This document shows, one piece after another, positions 18,271-28,821 of a stretch of DNA of 64,000 bases. Origin of the DNA: Amycolatopsis sp. 195334CR (GTDB taxonomy: Bacteria > Actinomycetota > Actinomycetes > Mycobacteriales > Pseudonocardiaceae); contig NZ_JAFJMJ010000003.1 of NCBI RefSeq assembly GCF_017309385.1, positions 930,001-994,000 of the forward strand, given 5' to 3'. The position numbers were made by a program, and so were the translations under genes. Under the pieces are notes generated by a model. It saw only the letters and a list, made by a program, of their open reading frames with translations, had not been told where the DNA came from and made no database searches. Within the stretch, counting starts at the first letter, position 1; each line of letters starts with the position of its first letter.

Positions 18271-19269
18271 GTGACTCCCCCGCACACGCAGGAAGCGCCG
18301 TTGTCGGCCCCGATGAACATCGGGTTCGACTACACCCGTTCGGTCGGCCCGGTGCTGGGCCGGTTCGTCAACGGCCTCGCCGCGCACCGGATCGAAGGCG
18401 TCCGGGGCAGCGACGGCCGCGTCCACGTGCCGCCGGTCGAGTACGACCCGGGGACCGCCGAGGCGCTGACCGAGTTCGTCGAGGTCGGCACCGAGGGCAC
18501 GGTCAGGTCGTGGACCTGGATGGCCGAACCGCTGGACGGACAGCCGTTGTCGCGCCCGTTCGCCTGGGCGCTGATCCAGCTCGACGGCGCCGACACCACG
18601 ATGTTGCACGCGGTGGACGTGCCCGGGCCGGAGCACATGAGCACCGGCATGCGGGTGGCGGTCCGCTGGGCCGACGAGACCGTCGGGCACATCCGCGACA
18701 TCGCCTACTTCCGCCCTGTCGACACCGAGGAAGCCGACGCCGGGCCGACGGCCGAGCCGCCGCCGGTGGCCGAGCGCGAGGAGGGCGACCCGGTCGGCGT
18801 GGTGATCACGCCCGTGCACCTGAAGTACCGGCACTCCGCCTCCCCCGAGGAGAGCCGGTACCTGCGCGGCCTCGCCAAGGGCAAGCTGCTCGGCCAGCGC
18901 TGCCCGGTGTGCCGCAAGGTCTACCTGCCACCGCGCGGCGCCTGCCCGACCGACGGCGTGCCGACCACCGACGAGGTGGAACTGCCCGACACCGGCATCA
19001 TCACCACCTTCTGCGTGGTGAACGTGCCGTTCCTCGGCCAGCGCATCAAACCGCCGTACGTCACCGCGTACATCCTCATCGACGGCGCCGACATCGCCTT
19101 CCTGCACCTGATCCTCGGCTGCGACGCGGCCGACGTGCGGATGGGCATGCGCGTGCGCGCGTCGTGGCGCCCGCGCGAGGAGTGGACCACCTCGCTGGAG
19201 AACATCGCGCACTTCGAGCCGACCGGGGAACCGGACGCGCCGTACGAATCCTTCGCCCACCACCTGTAG
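18271..19269 (+). CDS. Tandem DUF35 (OB-fold) protein, partner of Ltp aldolases
   Basis: A 332-residue protein that appears to hold two DUF35/OB-fold units: about residues 15-145 and 175-332. The second begins with a zinc-ribbon-like CPVC...C motif (GQRCPVCRKVYLPPRGAC); the first has the same GxxxVPP framing but no cysteines. DUF35 domains pair with thiolase-fold lipid-transfer proteins; ChsH2 does this with Ltp2. It is the likely orthologue of Rv3521, next to Ltp4 and Ltp3. The start is uncertain: GTG 18271 is 9 bases from a KstR box (leaderless spacing), but TTG 18301 follows AGGAAG and ATG 18313 is possible. Confidence 0.75.
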   Translation: MTPPHTQEAPLSAPMNIGFDYTRSVGPVLGRFVNGLAAHRIEGVRGSDGRVHVPPVEYDPGTAEALTEFVEVGTEGTVRSWTWMAEPLDGQPLSRPFAWALIQLDGADTTMLHAVDVPGPEHMSTGMRVAVRWADETVGHIRDIAYFRPVDTEEADAGPTAEPPPVAEREEGDPVGVVITPVHLKYRHSASPEESRYLRGLAKGKLLGQRCPVCRKVYLPPRGACPTDGVPTTDEVELPDTGIITTFCVVNVPFLGQRIKPPYVTAYILIDGADIAFLHLILGCDAADVRMGMRVRASWRPREEWTTSLENIAHFEPTGEPDAPYESFAHHL

Positions 19270-19279
19270 GGACGCACAA

Positions 19280-20334
19280 ATGCCAGATGTCGCCGTGATC
19301 GGCTTCGCCCAGGCGCCGAACGTGCGGGAGACGCCGGGCACCACCAACGGGGTGGAGATGCTGGTGCCCCTGCTCGCCGACGCCTACCAGCAGACCGGGT
19401 TGTCCAAACAGGACATCGGGTTCTGGTGCTCGGGATCCTCGGACTACCTGGCCGGGCGCGCGTTCTCGTTCATCGCCGCGGTGGACGCGATCGGCGCCTT
19501 CCCGCCGATCCACGAGTCCCACGTGGAGATGGACGCGGCGTGGGCGCTCTACGAGGCCTGGCTGAAGGTCCGGATGGGCGAGGTGGACACCGCGCTCGTC
19601 TACGGCTTCGGCAAGTCCTCGGCCGGGCAGCTGCGCCGGGTGCTCGCGCTCCAGCTCGACCCGTACTTCACCGCGCCGCTGTGGCCGGACTCGATCAGCA
19701 TCGCCGCGTTGCAGGCCAGAGCCGGGCTCGACGCGGGCCTCTGGTCCGAAAAGGACCTCGCGGAGGTCGCCGTGCGCAGCCGGGCGGACGCGGCGGACAA
19801 CCCGTTCGCCCAGTTCTCCGGTTCCGCCGGGGTGGGCGAGCTGCTGGACGCGCCGATGGTGGCGGATCCGTTGCGGCGCCACGACATCGCGCCGATCACC
19901 GACGGCGCCGCGGTGATCGTGCTGGCTTCCGAGGAACGCGCCCGCGACCTCGTCGAACGACCCGCCGTGATCACCGGCATCGAGCACCGGGTGGACTCGC
20001 CGGAGCTGGGCGGCCGCGACCTGACCCGCTCCCCCAGCACCGCGGCCGCCGGGAAGGCGGCGGGCGCCGACGGGATCGAGGTGGCCGAACTGCACGCGCC
20101 GTTCACCCACCAGGAACTCATCCTCCGCCGCGAACTGGGCCTGGGCGACGACGTCCGGATCAACCCGTCCGGCGGGGTGCTCACCGGGAACCCGATGTTC
20201 GCCGCCGGGCTGGCCAGGATCGGCGAAGCGGCCAAGCGCATCCTCGCCGGCACCGCCCGGCGCACCCTCGCGCACGCCACCAGCGGGCCCGCGCTCCAAC
20301 AGAACCTGGTCGCCGTGCTGGAGAGGCGGGACTG

Positions 20335-20335
<1 letters not shown>
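19280..20335 (+). CDS. ltp4: Thiolase-fold lipid-transfer protein / aldolase Ltp4
   Basis: A 351-residue thiolase-superfamily protein (MPDVAVIGFAQAPNV start; RINPSGGVLTGNP near the C-terminus) lacking the classical nucleophile Cys context. It corresponds to Rv3522. Ltp3 and Ltp4 are known in Rhodococcus to be required for side-chain cleavage of C-24-branched sterols, a retro-aldol reaction. It follows the DUF35 gene by 10 bases and overlaps ltp3 by one base (TGATG), so the three are one operon and probably one complex. Confidence 0.85.
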
Positions 20336-21504
<1,169 letters not shown>

Positions 21505-21513
21505 CCTGCCAAC

Positions 21514-22296
21514 GTGACCGAGGAGCACGACAACACGAGCAGCGCCGGCAGTCCCGGCAGTCCCGGCAGTCCCGGCAGTCCCGGCAGGATCGGCCGGGAA
21601 CCGCAGTACGAGGTGTTCGCGGACGCGTTCGCCGAGCACGCCGAAAGCGGCGCGTTCAACGCGCTCTACGACCGGCCGACGATGCTCGCCCTGCTCGGTG
21701 ACGTGCGCGGCGCCAAGGTGCTCGACGCGGCCTGCGGCCCCGGCCTCTACGCCAGCGAACTGGTCTCCCGCGGTGCCGAGGTGACCGGTATGGACCAGAG
21801 CCCGCGCATGGTGGAACTGGCGAAGGCCCGCGTGCCGGACGCGGAGTTCCGCGTGCACGACCTCCACGACCCGTTCGACTGGCTGCCCGGCGGCACGTTC
21901 GACGCGGCGTTGTTCGCGCTGGCCATCCACCACCTCGACGACCGCGTGCCCGCGCTGCGGGAACTGCACCGCGTGCTCAAGCCGGCGGGCAGGCTGCTGG
22001 TCTCCACCGGGCACCCCACCTGGGACTGGCTGCGCACCGGTGGTGACTACTTCCAGACCGAGCTGATCACCGAGACGTGGACGAAGGGCTGGCGCGTGAG
22101 TTACTGGCGCCAGCCCCTGTCCGCGGTCTGCGCGGAGTTCTCCGCGGCCGGTTTTGTCATCGACGAACTGGTGGAACCGAAGCCGGACGAGCAGATGGCG
22201 CAGCACTACCCGGAGAACTACGCGCAGCTGAGCGAGGCACCGGCGTTCCTCGCCTTCCGGCTGACCAAACGTGGTCAGTCGTACGCGACCTCGTAG
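21514..22296 (+). CDS. Class I SAM-dependent methyltransferase (UbiE/COQ5-like)
   Basis: A 260-residue methyltransferase with motif I VLDAACGPGLYASELV, motif II TGMDQSPRM and the post-motif FALAIHHLDDRV. Such enzymes methylate small molecules; the substrate is unknown. The N-terminus carries a (GSP)4 run encoded by a 9-base tandem repeat and is probably disordered. GTG at 21514 is used. Its end overlaps the convergent cyp125 gene by 22 bases. Inserted between steroid genes, but nothing in the sequence ties it to that pathway. Confidence 0.8.
   Translation: MTEEHDNTSSAGSPGSPGSPGSPGRIGREPQYEVFADAFAEHAESGAFNALYDRPTMLALLGDVRGAKVLDAACGPGLYASELVSRGAEVTGMDQSPRMVELAKARVPDAEFRVHDLHDPFDWLPGGTFDAALFALAIHHLDDRVPALRELHRVLKPAGRLLVSTGHPTWDWLRTGGDYFQTELITETWTKGWRVSYWRQPLSAVCAEFSAAGFVIDELVEPKPDEQMAQHYPENYAQLSEAPAFLAFRLTKRGQSYATS
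21545..21587 (+). repeat. 9-bp tandem repeat inside methyltransferase gene
   Basis: Unit CCGGCAGTC is repeated 4.8 times without mismatch and encodes Gly-Ser-Pro repeats near residue 12 of the methyltransferase. The unit length keeps the reading frame, so copy-number change would alter linker length only. Confidence 0.9.
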
Positions 22297-23501
22297 TGCT
22301 TGATGGCGTTCAGCCAGCCCGACCGCAACCGCACCGGCGGGGACAGTTCGCGGATGCCGGGCATCTCGTCGGCGATCGCCTTGAAGATCAGGTCGATCTC
22401 CAGCCGCGCCAGGTTGGCGCCGATGCAGTAGTGGGCCCCGGTGCCGCCGAAGCCGACGTGCGGGTTGTCCTGGCGCAGGATGTCGAACTTCTCCGGCTCG
22501 TCGAAGGCGTCGGGGTCGAAGTTCGCCGAACCGTAGAACAGGCCGACGCGATCGCCCTTGCGGATCTGCTGGCCGCCGAGCTCGGTGTCCTCCATCGCGG
22601 TCCGCTGGAACGCGGTCACCGGCGTCGCCCAGCGCACGATCTCGTCCGGCGCGGTGTTCGGCCGCTGCTCGCGGAAGATCTCCCACTGCTCGGGGTGGTC
22701 GAGGAAGGCCTTCATGCCGTGCGTGATGGCGTTGCGCGTGGTTTCGTTGCCCGCCACCGCGAGCAGCAGCACGAAGAAGCCGAACTCGTCGGACGCCAGC
22801 GCCTCACCGTCGACGTCGGCGTGGATGAGCTTGGTGACGATGTCGTCCATCGGGCACTTGCGCCGGTCCTCGGCCATGTTCCAGGCGTAGCCGATCAGCT
22901 CGGCGGAGGCGGCGATCGGCTCGATCTCGTACTCGGGGTCGTCGTAGGCGACCATCTGGTTGGACCAGTCGAAGATCTTGAGCCGGTCCTGCTGCGGGAT
23001 GCCGATCAGTTCGGCGATCGCCTGCAGCGGCAGCTCGCAGGCCACGTCGGTGACGAAGTCGCCGGAGCCCTTCTTCTTCGCCTCGGCCGCGATGCGCCCG
23101 GCGCGCTCGCGCAGCGCGTCCTCCAGCTTCGCGATCGACCGCGGGGTGAAGCCCTTCTGCACGATCCGCCGCAGCTTGGTGTGCTGCGGGGCGTCCATGT
23201 TGAGCAGCACCAGCCGGTTCGCTTCGATGGTCTCCTGGGTGATCGACTCGTCGAAGCGGATGATCGCGGTCTTCTCGCGCGAGGAGAACACCTTGTCGTT
23301 GCGGGAAACCGCCTTCACGTCCTCGAGCTTGCTCACCACCCAGTAGCCGTCGTCGGAGAAGCCGGCCAGGTTGTGGGGCTGCGCGTTCCACCAGACCGGC
23401 GCGGTCCGGCGGAGTGCCGCGAACTCCTCCAGTGGCACTCTCTCGGCGTACAGATCCGGATCCGTGAAATCGAAACCAGCGGGGATCCCGGGAGCGGCCA
23501 C
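22275..23501 (-). CDS. cyp125: Cytochrome P450 CYP125, steroid C26/C27-monooxygenase
   Basis: A 408-residue P450 that hydroxylates and oxidises the terminal side-chain methyl of cholest-4-en-3-one, starting side-chain degradation. The heme motif FGGTGAHYCIG places the ligand at Cys359; the I-helix oxygen-activation motif is AVAGNETTRN; the K-helix ExxR region lies before it. It corresponds to Rv3545c and is divergent from fadA5, as in M. tuberculosis. The GTG at 23501 follows GGAGGC with a 4-base gap. A KstR box lies 26 bases upstream. Confidence 0.9.
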   Translation of the reverse strand: MAAPGIPAGFDFTDPDLYAERVPLEEFAALRRTAPVWWNAQPHNLAGFSDDGYWVVSKLEDVKAVSRNDKVFSSREKTAIIRFDESITQETIEANRLVLLNMDAPQHTKLRRIVQKGFTPRSIAKLEDALRERAGRIAAEAKKKGSGDFVTDVACELPLQAIAELIGIPQQDRLKIFDWSNQMVAYDDPEYEIEPIAASAELIGYAWNMAEDRRKCPMDDIVTKLIHADVDGEALASDEFGFFVLLLAVAGNETTRNAITHGMKAFLDHPEQWEIFREQRPNTAPDEIVRWATPVTAFQRTAMEDTELGGQQIRKGDRVGLFYGSANFDPDAFDEPEKFDILRQDNPHVGFGGTGAHYCIGANLARLEIDLIFKAIADEMPGIRELSPPVRLRSGWLNAIKHYEVAYD

Positions 23502-23527
23502 GGTTGCCTCCAGCGCGAACTCGGCAG

Positions 23528-23541
23528 TGAAACGCGTTCTA
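23528..23541. promoter_or_regulatory. KstR-type operator (cyp125)
   Basis: TGAAAC-GC-GTTCTA, perfect in the right half. It lies upstream of cyp125 in the 237-base divergent region shared with fadA5. The rest of that region has no other clear motif. Confidence 0.85.
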
Positions 23542-23692
23542 TTTCGCGATTGAAGCACAGCTGTCCCGTCAGGTGAAGGGCTTCTAGTGAAACCCGTTAA
23601 CTCGCGCACCGAACTCCGCGAAGCACTGGTGGCCGACTTGGTGGCCGATTGACACCGATCGGCGGTTGACGCGCTGCCTGCTTGCCCTGAAT

Positions 23693-23706
23693 GAGAACGT
23701 GTTCTA
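23693..23706. promoter_or_regulatory. KstR-type operator (fadA5)
   Basis: GAGAAC-GT-GTTCTA, 32 bases upstream of the fadA5 start, perfect in the right half-site. Confidence 0.85.
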
Positions 23707-23723
23707 CTTTTGACCCCAGGTGA

Positions 23724-24869
<1,146 letters not shown>

Positions 24870-24881
24870 CCCGCCCGCGCG

Positions 24882-24938
24882 GTGCTGTGAATGTGGCTTT
24901 CACGGCGAATTCGGCAGTGAAAGCCACATTCACAGCAC
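24882..24938. terminator. Perfect 22-bp hairpin between convergent genes
   Basis: The arms at 24882-24903 and 24917-24938 (GTGCTGTGAATGTGGCTTTC...) are exact reverse complements around a 13-base loop containing GAATTC. It lies 13 bases after fadA5 and before the convergent PPOX gene, so it can act as a bidirectional terminator. It is followed by two near-identical 15-base direct repeats (CACAGCACGCGGGGT). I recall this AAAGCCACATTCAC motif as a common intergenic repeat in Amycolatopsis-type genomes. Confidence 0.75.
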
Positions 24939-24958
24939 GCGGGGTCACAGCACGCGGG

Positions 24959-25414
24959 TCACAGCTCGTAGCGGAGGGCCGGGCCGTTCTCCGGGCGTTC
25001 GAAGCGGACCCGGCGCCGACCCGGCCACCACGTCTCCACCTTCAGCGAGTTGCCCTCCACCCAGGTGAGCACCACATCGGTCAGCGCCACCCGGAACAGG
25101 TGCGAGTCCTCGCCGCCGGGGAGTTCCTCGGCCACGCCCGACACCTTCGCGTCGCCGCCGTTCTCCGGGTCGCCCGGGTAGGCGTGGATCGCGCACCGGC
25201 CGTCCCGCCGCAGGTCGCGGGCCTTCATCGCGTCCAGCATCGAGCCGAGCAGGAGTTCGCCGTCGCGGAACTCGACCTCGCTGCCGTTCACCCGCGGTGA
25301 GCCGTCGCGCCGCAGCGTGGCCAGCACGTGCGACTTCTCCGCGGTGAACCGGGCGTGCACCCGCGCGGCCAGCTCGGGCGCCTCGGTTTCGAACTGCTTC
25401 CAGGAACCTGTCAT
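24959..25414 (-). CDS. Pyridoxamine 5'-phosphate oxidase-like split-barrel protein
   Basis: A 151-residue FMN- or F420-binding split-barrel protein. ARFTAEKSHVLATLRRDGSP and the following strand GSEVEFRDGELLLGSM are typical of the PPOX class, which reduces or oxidises small molecules with flavin or deazaflavin. No substrate can be assigned. The start is ambiguous: MTGS is encoded twice, at 25414 and 25453, by a duplicated 12-base segment; I chose the downstream one. Convergent with fadA5. Confidence 0.75.
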   Translation of the reverse strand: MTGSWKQFETEAPELAARVHARFTAEKSHVLATLRRDGSPRVNGSEVEFRDGELLLGSMLDAMKARDLRRDGRCAIHAYPGDPENGGDAKVSGVAEELPGGEDSHLFRVALTDVVLTWVEGNSLKVETWWPGRRRVRFERPENGPALRYEL

Positions 25415-25472
25415 GCGCCCAGGGTCACCCCAAACCCCGACAGAACCTGTCATGGTTTCGGGCGCGGGTTTT

Positions 25473-26372
25473 TCAGACGCCGTAGACGGGCTCCGGTTCG
25501 GGTGCCTCGGCCAGCAGTTCGGCCACCACCGCGCCCAGTTCGGCGGGTTCCCAGCGCGCGCCCTTGTCGCGCTCCGGGCCGTGCCGCCAGCCGGTGGCCA
25601 GCGAGACCCTGCCACCGTCCACTTCGAACACCCGTCCGGTCACCCCGGCGGACTCCGCGCTGCCCAGCCAGACCACCAGCGGCGAGATGTTCTCCGGCGC
25701 CATCGCGTCGAACCCGTCCCCGGCCGCCATCATCTCGGCGAACACCTGCTCGGTCATCCGGGTCCGCGCGGCCGGGGCGATCGCGTTCACCGTGACGCCG
25801 TAGCGGGCGAGTTCGGCCGCCGCCACCACGGTCAGCCCGGCGATGCCCGCCTTGGCCGCGGAGTAGTTGCCCTGCCCGACGCTGCCGAGCAGCCCGGCGC
25901 CGGAACTGGTGTTGATCACCCGCGCCGACGACGGCGTCCGGCCCGCCTTGGCCTCGGCCCGCCAGTGCGCGGCGGCGTGGTGCAGGGGCGCGAAGTGGCC
26001 CTTGAGGTGCACGCGGATCACCGCGTCCCACTCCTGCTCGCTCAACGTCACCAGCATGCGGTCGCGGACGAAACCCGCGTTGTTCACCAGTACGTCCAGC
26101 TTGCCGAAGTTCTCCAGCGCGGTGCCGATCAGCCGGGCCGCACCGGCCCAGTCGGCCACGTCGTCGGTGTTCGCGACGGCCTTGCCGCCCCGCTCCTCGA
26201 TCTCGGCGACCACCTGCTCGGCGGGCCCGGCCGAGGTGCCGCTCCCGTCGGCGGCCACCCCGGCGTCGTTCACCACGACCGACGCGCCCTCGGCGGCGAA
26301 GGCCAGCGCGTGCGCGCGGCCGATCCCCCGGCCCGCCCCGGTCACCACGACCACCCGGCCGTCCATGATCAT
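25473..26372 (-). CDS. SDR family oxidoreductase (Rv3548c-like)
   Basis: A 299-residue short-chain dehydrogenase. Landmarks: VVTGAGRGIGRAHALAF (cofactor loop), LVNNAGFVRDRM, INTSSGAGL and the catalytic YSAAK. The family resembles 3-hydroxyacyl-CoA dehydrogenases of the multifunctional-enzyme-2 type. It is in the position of Rv3548c in the KstR2 regulon and overlaps the next SDR by 4 bases (ATGA). Role inferred: a beta-oxidation dehydrogenation in C/D-ring or side-chain breakdown. Confidence 0.8.
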   Translation of the reverse strand: MIMDGRVVVVTGAGRGIGRAHALAFAAEGASVVVNDAGVAADGSGTSAGPAEQVVAEIEERGGKAVANTDDVADWAGAARLIGTALENFGKLDVLVNNAGFVRDRMLVTLSEQEWDAVIRVHLKGHFAPLHHAAAHWRAEAKAGRTPSSARVINTSSGAGLLGSVGQGNYSAAKAGIAGLTVVAAAELARYGVTVNAIAPAARTRMTEQVFAEMMAAGDGFDAMAPENISPLVVWLGSAESAGVTGRVFEVDGGRVSLATGWRHGPERDKGARWEPAELGAVVAELLAEAPEPEPVYGV

Positions 26373-27145
26373 GCCCGCTCCTCGTGTTGTGCGTTGCTCG
26401 CCGCCAGGAAGGCGGGTACCTCACCGCCGCCGTGCACGGTCAGCGTGGTCCCGCTGACGTAGGCGGCCCTGGCCGAGGCGAGGAACACCGCGCAGGAACC
26501 GATTTCCGCCGGTTCCGCGAGCCGTCCCAGCGGGACCGTGCGGCCCGCCGCCGCCACGCCCGCCTCGTCGCCGTAGTGCAGGTGGGCCTGTTCGGTGCGC
26601 ACCATGCCCGCGGCGATCGCGACCACCCGCACCTTCGGCGCCCATTCCACGGCGAGGCTGGCGGTCAGGTTCGCCAGCCCGGCCTTGGCAGCACCGTAGG
26701 AAGCCGTGCCCGGGGACGCCCTGCCCCCGCTCACGCTGCCCACGTTGACGATCACCCCGCCGGTTTCCTGCTGCCGCATCACGGAATTCGCGCAGCGCGC
26801 GACGGTCAGCGGGGCCAGCAGGTTCAGCGCGACCACCTTCTCGTGGAATCGCGGTGAGGCCTCCGCCGCCTCGGCGAACGGTGCCCCACCGGCGTTGTTG
26901 ACCGCCACGTCCAGCCGCCCGTACTGCTCGGCGATCCGCGTGACGAGTGCCTCGACCTGCTCCGGCTCGCGCACGTCGCACGGCAGGAAGTCCGCGCCGG
27001 ACAAGCGATCCGGCGGCTTCCGGCCGCACACCACCACCCGCGCGCCGACCTCGGCGAAGGCCGCGGTGATCCCCGCGCCCACGCCGCGCGCGCCGCCGGT
27101 GACCAGCACGACGGCACCGTCGAGGCCGAGATCCCAGGTCGTCAT
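26369..27145 (-). CDS. SDR family oxidoreductase (Rv3549c-like)
   Basis: A 258-residue SDR (Rv3549c is about 259). The cofactor motif is VTGGARGVGAGITAAF; the active-site region is YGAAKAGLANL; AVNNAGGAPF is the structural motif. ATG at 27145 follows GGAAGGG. It is the first gene of a leftward two-SDR operon, divergent from echA20 with a KstR2-type box between them. The exact step is not known from sequence. Confidence 0.8.
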   Translation of the reverse strand: MTTWDLGLDGAVVLVTGGARGVGAGITAAFAEVGARVVVCGRKPPDRLSGADFLPCDVREPEQVEALVTRIAEQYGRLDVAVNNAGGAPFAEAAEASPRFHEKVVALNLLAPLTVARCANSVMRQQETGGVIVNVGSVSGGRASPGTASYGAAKAGLANLTASLAVEWAPKVRVVAIAAGMVRTEQAHLHYGDEAGVAAAGRTVPLGRLAEPAEIGSCAVFLASARAAYVSGTTLTVHGGGEVPAFLAASNAQHEERA

Positions 27146-27182
27146 GGCCTGCCCTTCCGACGGCTGCCCTGCTAACGTACCA

Positions 27183-27196
27183 AGCAAGTGCTAGGT
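27183..27196. promoter_or_regulatory. KstR2-type operator (SDR operon / echA20-ipdABC)
   Basis: AGCAAG-TG-CTAGGT fits the KstR2 form AnCAAG-NN-CTTGnT with changes in the outer and right positions; the extended sequence ACCAAGCAAGTGCTAGGT is similar to the box at 35652. It lies between divergent operons expected in the KstR2 regulon. Confidence 0.75.
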
Positions 27197-27212
27197 TTGG
27201 CGAGAGGCCCAC

Positions 27213-27968
27213 ATGCCCATCACCACCGAACAACCAGAGCCGGGCGTCACCGTGGTCACGGTGAACGCGCCCCCGGTCAACGCCCTCACCGTGCGGGGCT
27301 GGTTCGACCTCGCGGACGCGGTCCGCGCCGCCGGCGAGGACCCCGGCTGCCACGTCGTGGTGCTGCGCGCCGAAGGCCGCGGCTTCAACGCCGGGGTCGA
27401 CATCAAGGAGATCCAGGCCGATTCCGGCTACTCCGCGCTCATCGGCGCCAACCAGGGCTGCGCGGCGGCCTTCGCCGCGGTCTACGACTGCGCCGTCCCG
27501 GTCATCGCCGCCGTGCAGGGCTTCTGCCTCGGCGGCGGCATCGGCCTCGTCGGCAACGCGGACGTGGTGATCGCCAGCGAGGACGCCAGTTTTGGACTGC
27601 CCGAAGTGGACCGCGGCGCACTGGGCGCGGCCACGCACCTCGCGCGACTGGTGCCGCAGCACCTGATGCGCACGCTCTACTTCACCGCGAGCACCATCGA
27701 CGCGCACCAGCTCCACCACCACGGTTCGGTGTATTCCGTGGTGCCGCGCGAAGAACTGGACAAGACCGCGCTGGCGCTCGCCCGCACGATCGCGGAGAAG
27801 GACACCCGGGTGATCCGCGCGGCGAAGCAGGCGATCAACGGGATCGACCCGCAGAACGTGCACCGCAGCTACCGCTTCGAGCAGGGCTTCACCTTCGAGC
27901 TGAACCTCTCCGGGGTGTCGGACGAGGCACGGCAGCAGTTCCTGGACAGGGGGAAGAATGGCGGATAA
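27213..27968 (+). CDS. echA20: EchA20, ring-opening hydrolase of HIEC-CoA (ring D)
   Basis: A 251-residue crotonase-fold protein corresponding to Rv3550. In the HIP pathway EchA20 hydrolyses ring D of the bicyclic CoA thioester, producing the IpdAB substrate. The oxyanion hole is seen as FNAGVDIKEIQ and GFCLGGGIGL; FGLPEVDRGALGAA is the second catalytic region. ATG follows GAGAGG. Its 3' end overlaps ipdA by 11 bases. Order echA20-ipdA-ipdB-ipdC is as in M. tuberculosis. Confidence 0.9.
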   Translation: MPITTEQPEPGVTVVTVNAPPVNALTVRGWFDLADAVRAAGEDPGCHVVVLRAEGRGFNAGVDIKEIQADSGYSALIGANQGCAAAFAAVYDCAVPVIAAVQGFCLGGGIGLVGNADVVIASEDASFGLPEVDRGALGAATHLARLVPQHLMRTLYFTASTIDAHQLHHHGSVYSVVPREELDKTALALARTIAEKDTRVIRAAKQAINGIDPQNVHRSYRFEQGFTFELNLSGVSDEARQQFLDRGKNGG

Positions 27969-28821
27969 GCGAACCACGCCGGACGAGATCGTCGCGGAAC
28001 TGCGCGACGGCATGACCGTCGGCATCGGCGGCTGGGGGTCCCGCCGCAAGCCGATGGCGCTGGTCCGGGCGCTGCTGCGGTCGCCGGTCAAGGACCTGAC
28101 CGTGGTCTCCTACGGTGGTCCCGACGTGGGCCTGCTCGCGTCGGCGGGCAAGATCCGGCGGCTGGTGTTCGGCTTCGTCACGCTCGACTCGATCCCGTTC
28201 GACCCGTGGTTCAACCGCGTGCGCGAGCAGGGCTCGATCGAGGTGACCGAGTACGACGAGGGCGTGTTCGGCACCGCGCTTTCCGCTGCCGCGCAACGAC
28301 TTCCGTTCCTGCCGACGCGGGCGGGGCTGGGTTCGGCGGTGCTGGACCTCAACCGGCACCTGCGCACCGTCCGCTCCCCCTACGACGACGGCGAGGAATT
28401 GCTCGCCGTGCCCGCGTTGAAACTGGACGCCGCGCTCGTCCACCTGAACCGCGCCGACGCCCGCGGCAACGCCCAGTACCTCGGCCCCGATCCGTACTTC
28501 GACGAACTCTTCGCGCTCGCCGCCGAACGCACCTTCGTCAGCGTGGAGAAGGTGGTCGACACCGCGGAGCTGACCGCGGGCGGGCCGGTGCAGAGCCTGC
28601 TGCTGAACCGGAGTTCGGTCGACGGCGTGGCGGAAACGCCGAACGGCGCGCACTTCACCACGGCCGCGCCCGACTACGGCCGCGACGAGAAGTTCCAGCG
28701 CCACTACGCCGAATCCGCCAAGGACCCGGACAAGTGGCCTGCCTTCGCCGATCGCTTCCTCGGCGGCGACGAACAGCAGTACCAGGACCAGGTCGCGAAG
28801 TTCCACGAGGAGGCCGCATGA
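27958..28821 (+). CDS. ipdA: COCHEA-CoA hydrolase subunit IpdA
   Basis: A 287-residue CoA-transferase-fold subunit (GMTVGIGGWGSRRKPMALVR start; Rv3551-like). IpdA with IpdB opens ring C of COCHEA-CoA by hydrolysis rather than CoA transfer. A glutamate pair at 98/101 (VTEYDEGVFG) lies where the catalytic region of the family is expected; I have not aligned it. Coupled by ATGA overlap to ipdB. Confidence 0.9.
   Translation: MADKRTTPDEIVAELRDGMTVGIGGWGSRRKPMALVRALLRSPVKDLTVVSYGGPDVGLLASAGKIRRLVFGFVTLDSIPFDPWFNRVREQGSIEVTEYDEGVFGTALSAAAQRLPFLPTRAGLGSAVLDLNRHLRTVRSPYDDGEELLAVPALKLDAALVHLNRADARGNAQYLGPDPYFDELFALAAERTFVSVEKVVDTAELTAGGPVQSLLLNRSSVDGVAETPNGAHFTTAAPDYGRDEKFQRHYAESAKDPDKWPAFADRFLGGDEQQYQDQVAKFHEEAA

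Noticed and set aside
21545..21587. Tandem repeats considered as a CRISPR array
   Set aside because: The 9-base units are contiguous with no spacers and are in frame inside a coding sequence.
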